Under the pieces are notes generated by a model. The model was not told where the DNA came from, did not search any database, and saw only the letters and a program-made list of their open reading frames with translations. The translations under genes were made by a program, and so were the position numbers. From Cyanoderma ruficeps (lineage: Eukaryota; Chordata; Aves; Passeriformes; Timaliidae), in assembly GCA_008694505.1 (NCBI GenBank), contig VZDJ01000004.1, positions 726,864-790,863 of the forward strand: 64,000 nt of DNA, given 5' to 3'. Within the stretch, counting starts at the first letter, position 1, and each line of letters opens with the position of its first letter. Shown one piece after another: positions 26,057-36,621 of the stretch.

Positions 26057-29000
26057 GGGCAATAGTACTTTCCTTACTGAATAAAATAAATCCATAGCGT
26101 CATATTTTTACATTTCTGTTTAAACCATTTCTCGTCATGGCCCTTTATATGACAGCACTGTAAAGAGAAAGACAGAGATGGTGGAATCATAAAGGACAGT
26201 GTTGTATTACCTCTTCTGAGGAATGTGAAAATATGTTGAGCCAAGAAAGCACCAAAGGAAGTTCCAAAAGAACCTTGGTATCTTCAACTGCTCTAAGAAA
26301 ATAAAAGTGCCAAAGTAATATAAAATAATTCATTCTAAATTTCTATTAAATTCTCATATGTTTCCATGTTGAGGTGCAAGGTTTGTATTGGCCCAGGCTT
26401 CATCAGAGTTCACAAACAGGAAGTAAATGTGTGACTTTATCACTCCACAGAAAAGCATTTCTCTCCTTCAAATTTGTATTACATGGAGCAGTCCTCATCC
26501 CAATTTTAGATCTTAGTCCTAAGGCCATTAGCAGTATCTAGCCACAGTGTTCATTGCCACAGACCACAGAGAGCTTTATGTGCTACCCTTTAACCTTCAA
26601 CCTATCTGGCAATTTAGTTGAATGCATAGAGGGCAAATATTAACATTATTTTAAAGCCAAAGTGTATTTTGCAGCTGTTCAATTATACTACCTTCTAATT
26701 AGCTACACATAATGACCTCCAATCTTTTTGCTAATTGACTCTGTCTTTATGTGAGAAATGTATTTACTTTGATGAAGTGGAACTATTTTCTTAGTTCTGT
26801 TTCTTCCTGCCCATTTTTGTGTTCTTTTCAACAGGTACAGATATATTTCATACAAACAACTTTCCTGCTTATCTCTCTGTGTTACTATGGTGTTGTGAGT
26901 ATATAATTTTTTGAGTGAAAGAGAAGATCAATATTTAGACCACAAGATCTTCTTCTTTTAATTTAACCTTCAAACTAGAACTTACTTGGTTAAGTCAGTG
27001 ATTATATAATAATTCATAGGGTGCTGTTGAACATGTATTAGTTTAATGTAGGCACAAAACAAACAAACAAAAAAATGAGATGTGTTTAATACTCAGGCCA
27101 AAATTTCCATGGTGGAATTGGGTTTTACAAAGAGGAGAAACTCTCCCCCGTCCTCTTAGAAATTTAGGAATGTTCTTAAATGACTCTGACTTTTAAAAAT
27201 TCAGCAATGATTGTAACTGTTGCATCAGCCATTGATCAAAACAACACCAGTACTTAAGCTCCAACTGATGATTGAGTACAAGCATATTTGAGATGCTGTG
27301 TCAGATCCCTACAATTGCATATTAGACTCATACAGACAATAAAAATTAAATACAACTCATATTTCATGAAGTATAATATTGCAATGCTACCCCAGAGTCT
27401 CGGGTCCTCTATTTGCAGTGCTGCCTCTTGGAGTGGGGGAAAATTACACATTGGCTCTGAGTCATTCAGCTCTGAGATACAGAATATTTTGATGTTGCCT
27501 GGGAGATTATCATGCCACCCACAATATTTTGGATATTTTGAGGTTTCCAGGACAGTATGGCTTAGAACATCTAACGTCCATCACTAATGTGTAAACAATA
27601 TATTCATCACCTTCCCTGCAAGGCTGTTTCCAGAAACTTCAAACGGATCAGACTTTAAATGGAATATTTTCTAATGAAAGAAGGAAATCACCTTTTGACT
27701 TTTGCATCTTTTAAGAAGCTGATTAAAAATCATCAGGAACTCTTCGTCAACTATATGCGAACAAGAAATTTGAGTATCTCTCAAAATCAAGGTGAAATTA
27801 AATAAACCACCAGAGGTTATGGCTCTAAACAGCAGTCCCCACTACAGCTGCATAATGGAAAGGGGAAGAGGCCTTATTAGTGAACAATTATTCACACATA
27901 TTCTGTTGAAGCACATTTCAATAGTGTAACTCCCTGCTTCAAAGCAGGCTTCCACTCACTTAGTATCAAACAAGTATAAAGGGAGATGGCAAGGTAAGAG
28001 AAACAGCATGGACATTTCCCCTAATTTACCCTTGTGCAGCAGGGATACTCCTAGTGTCATTTTCTTTGGAAACAGATGTCCTCAGCCACTGACAGTTCAA
28101 CAGAGAGCTGCAGACTCTTTTCCCATCCTCCACCAGCCCCCTTCACTCCAAGCAGATATTTGGTGCAAATTTCACAGATTTGTAGGTTAAGCTTCTTTTC
28201 CAAAAGGCATTACTCCAACTGCCATATCACATGGGAGCTGGAGTTGCTGTTCAATCTGCTATTAGACATATTTCCCCAGTGGATATATTTTATTGGCATT
28301 TCTCGTTCTTTCATCAGGTACCAATCAAATATTTATAGATCCCATCACTTAAAGTAGACTAAATGAGAAAAGGAGACCTCATGGTAAAATGGTTTTTACA
28401 AAACAAAAAGGAAGGCAGTTCTTTCTTATACTTGAAATCATAATGTACCTTCTCCTCAAAACATAAAAAGCTTAATCTGGGATACTGTGTCACTGTTGTA
28501 TTTTGAGTAATTAGAAGTTATTCTAGTCATCTATCCTTTTGAAATATAGTCTGTTGGAATTCCTGTTTATTTGTTCAGCCTTCCACTGTAACTGATAAAA
28601 ACACTGCAAATTGACATAATGCGAACAAATACTGGTAATTAATAGTACTGTGAGAAAAAATATAGGTACTTACTTGGCAAATGTAATTTATATATTCATA
28701 GTTTAAGTTTTCTTCCTTTGAGGAAAAAAGATCATTTGAATGAGTTTCTTACTTTAGATAGTGTGTTTCAATGAATGCTGATATTTTTACACATATCTAT
28801 TCCTTGTACTGGTGAGGATAACAGCAGCTGTTAATTATAATCAACTGTTCTAATCAATATTTGATGTTTTCCCTCTTAAGATTAGTATCAGTTTGACACA
28901 ACAGCACTGAAAGAAAAATAATACCATCTTACTTATTTGGACTACGCTTAAGTGAGAAGGGGAAAACTGACAGCCACATTTGGAAATAATTGCGCCTTTT

Positions 29001-29216
29001 TTTTTTTTTAAGAACATCTGTGTTTCATACACATTTTGGATGTTTCAGTGCTCTTATCTCTACCTGGTTTTGCTAAGAGCCCTGACTCTTACCCACTTGA
29101 ATTCAAGATCAGCATCAGAATAGTGATGCTTCCCTGGAACTTGGATGACTGCTTTAGCTTTCCTGCGGTTTAGCCACACAGCTAGATGAAATTAATTTGA
29201 TATATTCCTTACATAT
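26057..29216. other. AT-rich spacer, nothing recognised
   Basis: About 3.2 kb without a supportable gene, RNA or element. Open frames at 27254-27587 and 28008-28357 overlap on opposite strands or in shifted frames and show no motif. Confidence 0.5.
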
Positions 29217-29452
29217 GTGTTATATGGTAACGTGGAATGGTATGACTCTACAAGACTAGGCACAGTGTCAGCGACCCTTGGACAGGCTTCTGCAAATGTG
29301 TCAAGTCCCTGCCAGTGCAAGCTGAACATCTGCCATGCTTAACTGTTGTGCCAGTTTGTTATATAAAGCAAGCCAGTATTTCGTAACCTCATAGCATATT
29401 CTTTCCATGCAATAAAGCTACTCATAAGAGTATGTATGCGGACAGTACTGCA
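29217..29452 (+). mobile_element. Possible LTR remnant (TATA and polyA signal close together)
   Basis: TATATAAAG at 29360-29368 is followed 43 bp later by CAATAAAGC (AATAAA at 29411-29416). Retroviral LTRs with a short R region, such as alpharetrovirus-like ones, have this compact spacing; host promoters do not. The segment starts at a TGTGTTATATGG word and could end at CACTAGCA, but terminal repeats and target duplications are not convincing. Confidence 0.3.
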
Positions 29453-32400
29453 CTAGCAGATTTTCAGATGCTTGTTTTATTTATAGAAGGCCTGGGGCTT
29501 GTTTTTGTAAAAGGAAGGCTAGTTTAAATGGATTTTGAATCGGAGTAAAGCATTGGAGATTTAACTGAGAAGTTTAGAAATGGTGAGAGAAAACAGTGGT
29601 AATACCTACCTAATATTGGAATTGTGTGTTGGGCCAATGAAACAGTTTTGTCACTAAGGTAGTTTTCTCACACTGTCATTGTCTGCTTAAAGATTCCATT
29701 TTCTAATTTATTTAATTACAACATTCATTCTAATTTTTTCTTGAACTTTCCATTTTTTTCCTTTATTTAGCACTATTGGTTAGTACAGCTTATACTGTAC
29801 TTTGAGGATTTTTTAAAATCAGAGTTATTTTTAATTTCTGTTTAAAGATGACAGTATCATCTGTGAAATTCAATGTTTACAAATATTAATGTTGAGTTAA
29901 TTAATATCAACTAACTAAATAAGAGGAAAAGTGAAAAAATCTTGTAGCACTGAATAAAATGATTCAAACCCTAGTTTTGATTTTACATTTTACAAAACAC
30001 TTATACACTCCTAAATCTTACATGTAATGTGAATGTTTGCTGAAGCATTAGTTTTAACCAATATATATCAAATTTATTCATCAGAGTTTTTGAAAAAGAG
30101 CTCTCCTGCAACATTATTTTACCCACTCTAAAATTGCAAGAAAACTATAAATACAGTGTCAAAATAAACAAATTTAATATGAATGATTTCTAAACAAAAT
30201 ACAACTTTTAATTATGTATAAATAAAATTTTTAAAAATATTTTTATCCCAGAAGCCTGCCACAAAGCATTAAACCTGGCTCAGACTCAAATTTCTGTTAC
30301 TGTAGCACTGAATGAACCTCTTAACTGGTATATTAATTTTAGCTGAGTGTAATATAGAATGTAATTTTGAGACTGCTTTCACGGTGACCTAAATTCATTT
30401 TTTTTCCAGTAAGATACAAAAACCTAATTACATTATAAAACTAGTAACTTTTGTTCCTTCAATCTACAGTGACAACTTCCTAGTTGTATCCTCGCAATTT
30501 CTGCATTTTTGCGCTTTCCTTGGTCTCCTGTAGGAAGGGAAGTGCTGGCTCTGTGTAGCTGCTTGGAAAGAAGAGCTCCCGTGTGCACTTTAGGGTGCTC
30601 ACTGCAGCACGAGGCGTAGGCACAGGGGACCCTGCCCCCTGTAGACTACCTCCAGTGCTAGACACTCATTTCAAGCACTGTCATCCAGCCAATGTCAAAC
30701 TATGCCTGCTTAATCTCATTTTTTCTTGCTATCACCAAGTGCATTAAATTGTCATCTAGCAGGTTGTCTCAAGAGACTGTCCTTTCTGCAGTGCTTTTGC
30801 TTTCTGTCTGTTTCTACGCAAGTAATAACATGCACTATTATAGTCTCATTTTACTGTTAAATCTTCTGAATTATTTCAATAAACTAAGGGCCACAGAATT
30901 TTTTTGGAAGTAATTTACATTGTTGTGTGATTCTGCATTGAGTCAGATGCATAAATGAGAAAGTCATGCTTTCTAATACAAGATTAACTCTGGTTAAATC
31001 TGGTGTATTCTACAGGACAAGGAGTTTTCGTATTACTTGGTTAATATCATAAGCAGAAAATATTTTACCTGCCACCCAGCAGCATGTGTAGGATTTAGCT
31101 GAGCAAAATCCTTCCAGTAATTTGGAAGTTAGTTTCTGCTAATCATCTACAAATATGGTCTCAAAGTGGATATGCATGCATTCTGAATCTCCACTACTAT
31201 CCAGAAAACAATTTTGTATACATAACATGTCTGTCATTCTCATTTCCTGTGATAGAATGATAGACATGTATCCTATTGAAGACTTCACCTTATTAAAGAC
31301 TCATCACTTCTCTTCAGGACAAAAAAGAGGTGAAAAGCTAACAAGGAAATTTTGAAGCTGTATTTGTCAGTATCCTCTGTGAAGTCACAACTACTGAGTT
31401 ACAAGTCAAAAATTAATATGAGTGTAGCCAGGCCACAGCTTCCAGGATAACAGTTCACAAGATTTGCCTGTTCTTCCTTTTCAACAGAAGAAAGTTAAAA
31501 TATTAGTTACCTGTCAAAAATGTGAAGCAATATCTTGTAGTTTCCAGAAAGCTAAAACACATCATGGTAACTAACACTTTTACAAAATTCATTGTCCTCT
31601 GTAATAGGTGTCTTGAAGAGTGTGTTCTCTTTTCACAGTGAGTAGTCACTTAGTATATGGAAGGGGGAAAAGGAATGGAAATAAAAGCAGACAGAAGATG
31701 CAGACTAAGAAATTAGAGGAATGAGAACACGAAAACAGCTGGTCTAGAATCATTGCAAAGAGGAAAAAAAGTGGAAGGTATCTACTTTCTGGGATTTGGG
31801 AAAACCGGAAATATTTTACAAAGCTATAAAGAATTAAAAGGGAATATATTAGTCCTCACTGTATTTTTTCCCACTGAGATACAAGCTAGCTAATTTGCTG
31901 ATGACAGTCAGCAATCTTAGAATCTTAGTAACTTACCTTCCCTCTAAGAAAAAGGTATTAAACTGAAAATGCATTTATTGTCAGAACAATTAACTTTACT
32001 ATTGGCTCTAGTGCCCTGGCTCCAAGTCCCAGTTTTTAGCCACAGACCCAGTTCATCTAAAATATTACACCTGCCCCTTGTCCAAGCACTCCAGCCTATT
32101 CCCATCTTCCTCCTCAAGCCCCTCAGAGCCACCTCTGCACTTCCCAGGGCACCTGGACACAATCAAACTCTTTTGAGAATAGAAACTATCTAGAAAAAAG
32201 TGCTTTTTTCACAATTTACTACTACTTTTCCCTTTTGTGTTCCAGGTCAGTGTTTTATGCTCTCTGCATTCAAGGCTTTCGCTCCCACATTTCTTACACC
32301 AAGAAGAGGAATAAACTATTTAGTTTTCAGAGAAGAAAGACCCTTAGTTCTGTCTTCATTAGGAGCATGCAGGATTATAGTTGTGCTGAAATGATCCTTT

Positions 32401-32478
32401 TGTCACAGATCAAATACACTTAACAGGAAACAGCTAGGTGGGAAATTAAAAACCTTCATTTCTAAGAGGTCCTTTTTT
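29453..32478. other. Spacer with one GC-richer patch
   Basis: Mostly AT-rich and featureless. The patch at 30500-30660 is markedly GC- and CpG-richer (for example GCACGAGGCGTAGG) and overlaps a 61-codon minus-strand open frame at 30480-30665. I do not recognise the peptide, and the patch could be a decayed element or a conserved non-coding block. Confidence 0.4.
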
Positions 32479-32483
32479 AATAT
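32479..32483. repeat. Target-site duplication, left copy (AATAT)
   Basis: Identical to 33263-33267 and abutting both LTR ends exactly. Confidence 0.85.
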
Positions 32484-33262
32484 TGTCTTGGTTTAGAAAC
32501 TGCCAGGGAAACTGGGATTCCCCTTAGAATAGAGAATGCAAACCCCTCACCCCCCGCCAAATTATAATTTTGCAGTTAAGGGCTCTCAGGCAAAGATTTG
32601 GGAATAGGAATAACAGTTCTTTACTAGGAATATCAATATTACAAATGTGGTAGAAAAACAAAACCACCCCACCAAACCAGAAAACAAACAAACAACAATT
32701 TTGGAAAGCCCTGACAAAGTCAGAGCTACAACCTGATGCCCTGTTGCTCAGGGTGTTGGAAGCAGTCCAAAAGTAGGTCCTCCTGGAGTGGCAGATGTGG
32801 TTCTATTGAGGTAGAGATGATCCTGTAGCCAAAAGGGTCCAGAGGTGGTGAGAAGGGTCCAGTGATGATGAGAAGGGTCCAGTGATGGTGAGAAGGGTTC
32901 AGTCTTCCTCCGGTAATCGGGTGGAGCAAGAGGGCATCCTGGTCTGGAGTCCCAGTTTTATCCAGGTAGGAATGGTTGGCTGCCCCCACTGGGTGGAGCA
33001 TCTCGCAATAGGATGATGGAATGTGGGTATATTTTGGGAAGGTGGACGGCTTGAGGAAGAAAACAGCCTGGGGAGTCGTAATGGCCCATCGTGAAGAGAG
33101 ATAAGAAACAATGCCCTAGGTGGTGTTAACAGTTGGGCCATTATCAAAAGGCACCCACCCCCCTCCCTCCAGAGTAAACAAGAAATAAAGAGGAACAACC
33201 CCCCAACTGTTTTCAGCAGATGAAAAATAGAATACACAATTTAGGCTCCACAACCCAAGACA
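32484..33262 (-). mobile_element. Solo ERV LTR with 5-bp target-site duplication
   Basis: Complete LTR of 779 bp. It begins TGTCTTGGTTT and ends AACCCAAGACA, so the termini are TG...CA and form an 11-bp imperfect inverted repeat. It is flanked by AATAT at 32479-32483 and again at 33263-33267. A 5-bp target duplication is typical of bird ERVL-type elements. No internal retroviral sequence adjoins it, so it is a solo LTR formed by LTR-LTR recombination. Orientation is inferred as minus: the minus strand has GGATAAAA (32956-32963) as a TATA-like box and AGTAAA (32620-32625) as a possible polyadenylation signal, in that order. Both are conserved in the homologous LTR at 35945-36621. Confidence 0.9.
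32831..32902. repeat. 20-bp tandem repeat inside the LTR, about 3.6 copies
   Basis: Units begin at 32831, 32851, 32871 and 32891, consensus AGAAGGGTCCAGTGATGRTG. The homologous LTR at 35945-36621 has only a single or partial unit here (near 36225-36245), so the array expanded in this lineage. Confidence 0.92.
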
Positions 33263-33267
33263 AATAT
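33263..33267. repeat. Target-site duplication, right copy (AATAT)
   Basis: Matches 32479-32483. Confidence 0.85.
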
Positions 33268-33328
33268 CTATAAACGTCTCAGTTTCCAAGGCGTATAATT
33301 TAGCCCAGCTGGGTACATTTTCGCACGG

Positions 33329-34976
33329 TGTGTTGGTTTAACATGAATGTGAAGGCTTGGGGTTTTTTTCCTAAGGAGGTTATAGCATGGATTGACACCT
33401 TGGCTGATTGCTGCGGGGCGAAGCTGGGCGTGTCCCAGTTTCAGGAACACTGCAATGAAACTCACACTATGGCTGTTTTAGAAAACTCTTATTTTAATTC
33501 AATCTGACTTCAGTTTTTATACATATGTACAGAGGTCAAGAGATTGGCTACACAGGTTGCCACCTCTTCAACCTGGATGGTGGACATCACCATCAATCAT
33601 TTCTTCTCTCACAGGAGAAGCATGTAAACATTCTAAGAATAGATATTGTTTTCATGAAGCTGCGTGAGAAAGTTCTACAGAAAGACAAAAAGACAGAAGG
33701 CTCAGGGCAACAGGCTGATGAATAGGAGTGTTGTATATGCCTCTGGAGAGCCCAGTCTTAAATCAAAGATCCCAGATGGCTCGACCCTTTTTTCATTTAC
33801 GGACGGAAAAGATAACACAGCTCTGAGAGGTGGCCCAGGCTGGCCAGGCCCCATTGCTCCCCCACTGTGGGGGGAGCCTGCCCTGGGTCTGGCCATGTGT
33901 CCAGGCCCCTCTCAGCTGCTGGGTATGGGGTGGAGGCTGCAGCTTCGATCCCTGACTGCCTGAGCTGCTCCGAGCTGCTCCCATCAGTGTGAGATTCTTT
34001 CCCCCCCACTTCCCCCATTGGCCGGCTGGCATGGCCATGAATTCAGCCGCAGCCTGGAGAAAAGAGGACCTGGGCAAATTTAACTCTTTCTTGGCACAGA
34101 TGAAATTTCCAAAGCCCTAGCCTTTTCCTCAGTGAGAGACAGCCAAATTAGAGATATATGTAAAGGAACAATATGAAGACCACTAAGTCAGTAAATTAAA
34201 AGTGACTTCTTAAGTGGGGGAAGATGACAAGTTGCCTGAGTCCTAGGCTGAAATTTCCTGGGAGTTTTGGTGACAGACTATAATATGAATATGCCAGAGT
34301 AATCCTTTAAATCGTGGGCAATATGAATTGGGATGATTTGTGGATTTTTTGAGCAAAGGTATGGGTGATTTACTGAATGAATATTGAATTAGAAGCTGTG
34401 ATTTTGTGGTCCCGTGAGAGGCTGGAACAGAGAGAAATGAGAAGTAGCCCCCTGTGCCAGCAGAAGAAGTAAGAAAACATGTCAACATGAGTTGAAAAAT
34501 CGTTTGCCTTGAAGTTGTTTATCTTTAAAAGTGACACCCCAAAATATATGTGAGTCTATGGCCTATATGTAGTCATGGGAAAGGCTTCATGATATGGGAC
34601 ATTCCACAACTGCGGAAATTTCCTGTTTTTGTGTGAGTTAGAAAGCACAAGTAGACTGTTTCTCTTGTGGAAAGTTACTAAACAACAGGAGAGACTTCTC
34701 TATCTCAAAGACTGAATGAATGGCTGTTTTATAGGTGGTACTGACCTATAGTTTTGAGTTTTGCCTCTTTATATTGCCCATAAAAATAAACAGATTTGTG
34801 GTGGGAGAAAGGGTTGGTTTAGAGATTCATTTATGGGGATTTTTTTTCCCTTTTCCTTTTTCTCTTAGTGTGTGTTAATAAAAATCTACTCTTAAGTTGA
34901 GCCTGTTTTGCCTTTTCCTCCCAAAATCCATTCTCCCAATTGGCAAACAAAATTCAGTGAACATGAAACCACCACT
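33329..34976 (+). mobile_element. Probable 5' LTR of a plus-strand ERV, long or composite
   Basis: The right side is firmly retroviral. It has an AATAAA-type signal in TTAATAAAAATCTACTC near 34878, a U5-like stretch containing GAGCCTGTTTTGCC, an end resembling AAACCACCACT, and then a tRNA-complementary primer-binding site at 34981. The start is placed at TGTGTTGGTTT, whose reverse complement AAACCAACACA matches that end at 9 of 11 positions. At 1.65 kb the LTR would be long. The left 400 bp also read plausibly as an LTR in the opposite direction (TATAAAAAC on the minus strand near 33516), and 33800-34050 is unusually GC-rich, so a nested or composite structure is possible. Confidence 0.5.
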
Positions 34977-34980
34977 TAAA

Positions 34981-34998
34981 TGGTGCATTGGCCGGGAA
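34981..34998 (+). other. Retroviral primer-binding site, tRNA-Gly(GCC)
   Basis: TGGTGCATTGGCCGGGAA is the exact reverse complement of the 3' 18 nt of vertebrate tRNA-Gly(GCC) including CCA (TTCCCGGCCAATGCACCA). It lies immediately 3' of the LTR-like segment. It is where the tRNA would prime minus-strand DNA synthesis, and it fixes the orientation of this ERV as plus. It also shows that this is the 5' end of a provirus, not a solo LTR. Confidence 0.85.
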
Positions 34999-35458
34999 AC
35001 CCAGGATTTGAACCACTACACAAGGACATGAGGAAGAAAGGGAATATTTTCAAAGCCTTTTTCTTCCTGGTCTAGACTATGGAAAGACTAGCATTCAGCC
35101 AAAACTGAAGAACAGCTTCCCTTTTAAACTGAAGAACAATACTGTTTTAATCGCACAATAGCTATGTGTTGTCTTAACTTTGCTTTTGATTTCCTGGACT
35201 GAAATTTCATCAAAACAGAGCATGCTTGGCATCAAAATTTTCTATACAACTGATAGAACATAAAACAATTTCTGTTTAACAAATAAATTCAATGACCTGC
35301 TGTGATAGGCAATGCTATTACTGCTCCCAGTTGAATAAACTGTGAATGGATAAAATTTCATTTTACAAAGGCTTATAATTCTGTTGAATTACAAAAAATT
35401 TACACCAGAATACACAAAGGTATTTATTTATGAAAATTTAACCACTTTGAAATGCTTC
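34999..35458 (+). other. Remnant of ERV leader, then unassigned AT-rich DNA
   Basis: The first few tens of bases continue from the primer-binding site (CCAGGATTTGAACC) and are probably the 5' leader. No gag frame follows, so the internal region is deleted before 35459. Confidence 0.4.
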
Positions 35459-35604
35459 TGTCTTGGTTTGGATAGACAGGTATCTGCCAAGGGAGTCTCC
35501 CTTGGAATGTAAGGCCCCCCCTCCCCTGTAGTGGTTTGAAAGCAAAATAAGTGAGAGGCTCCAAGTCAGAAATACATTTTTTATAAGAAGAAAGGAAAAA
35601 AAAA

Positions 35605-35605
35605 N
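35605..35605. other. Ambiguous base (N)
   Basis: Single N inside an A-run in the LTR; sequencing or assembly uncertainty. Confidence 1.
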
Positions 35606-35728
35606 AGAAAGGTCTGGTAGCTCTGGTCCTCTGGGAATCCAGTGGGTAAGGGCTGCCCAAATCCCAGATTATATCCAGGTGAGAATGCTTGGTTCCTCCC
35701 CCTCGGCACAGCATCTCACAATGGGATG

Positions 35729-35846
35729 ATGAGTCATACAGGGGGTCCTTGATGGCCCATTAGAGAGAGATTGCTCCCGGAGGCAGTTATCTATGAGTCA
35801 TACAGCGAGGCATCTGATGGCCCATTAACAGAAGATAGTCCAGGGG
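35729..35846. repeat. 64-bp enhancer-like duplication in LTR U3, each with an AP-1 word
   Basis: ATGAGTCATACAG recurs at 35729 and 35793, each followed by TGATGGCCCATTA. TGAGTCA is the AP-1 consensus. In minus orientation this lies upstream of the TATA-like box, that is in U3, where retroviral enhancers are often duplicated. Confidence 0.75.
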
Positions 35847-35944
35847 GAGGGGGTCTGGGAAACACTGCTCCAACAGTTGGATTCAACAGTTCATGAAGAT
35901 GGTGATAGAATAGTTTTGCACATCCGATACTACAACCCAGGACA

Positions 35945-36621
35945 TCCCCCTTTCAAAATTATTATAAATTTGCAATTAAAAGGCTGTCAGGCAAAGATTA
36001 TGGGAATAGGTATAGCAGTTCTTTACTAGGGATATTAAAAATACAAATACTGTAGTACAAAAGAATAAGCAAACAAACAAACAAAAAATCTAGAAACCCG
36101 CAAGAGAGTCAGAAATACAACCTGACACCCTCTTGCTCAGAGTGTTGGAAACAGTCCAAAAGAAAGCCCTCCTGGAGTGGCAGATGTGGTCCTGTTGGAA
36201 GCAGAGATGATCCTGTGCAGCCAAGGGTCCAGAGATGGGTCCAGTCTTCCTTTGGCAGTTCTGTGGGAACACTGGACTGCCTGGTGACACTTGTGGCTCC
36301 TTTTTATCTAGGTGGAAATGGTTTGGCTCCTCCTCCCTGGGTGGAGCATCTCACGATAGGATGATGAATTGTACCATGTCATTGGTGAGCTTTAATGGCC
36401 CTATTAACAGAAGATAACTTCCTGGAGGTAGTGGAAGAGTGAACAGGGACAAGAAACAATACCCCACCAGGTCTCAACAGATGGCTTGTTATCAGAAAGG
36501 CAGTCACCCCCTCTCTCCTGGAGTTACAACAGATAAAGAAAAAAAAAATCAACACCTCCCAAACATGCTTCGACAAATGGAATAGAATAATTTGTTGTTG
36601 TTGTTATAAAAACCCAAGACA
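35945..36621 (-). mobile_element. ERV LTR, same family as 32484-33262, lacking its first ~65 bp
   Basis: Aligns throughout with the solo LTR: GTCAGGCAAAGATTATGGG, GCAGTTCTTTACTAGG, CAGAGTGTTGGAAACAGTCC, CTCCTGGAGTGGCAGATGTGG, ending AACCCAAGACA. It begins in register about 65 bp inside the LTR, directly after the CA of the LTR at 35459-35944. Minus-strand AGTAAA (36022-36027) and AGATAAAAA (36300-36308) match the solo LTR positions. The two abutting LTRs differ too much to be the pair of one recent provirus. Confidence 0.85.

Larger units (their letters stand above)
35459..35944 (-). mobile_element. ERV LTR, related to the 32484 family but shorter
   Basis: Starts TGTCTTGGTTTGG and ends AACCCAGGACA: the same terminal inverted repeat as the solo LTR at 32484-33262 with one change, total 486 bp. 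The right half aligns with the solo LTR (GCATCTCACAATGGGATGATG against GCATCTCGCAATAGGATGATG). The left half is diverged and contains the only N at 35605. The minus strand has GGATATAAT at the TATA position. No matching target duplication was found at its ends. Confidence 0.8.
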
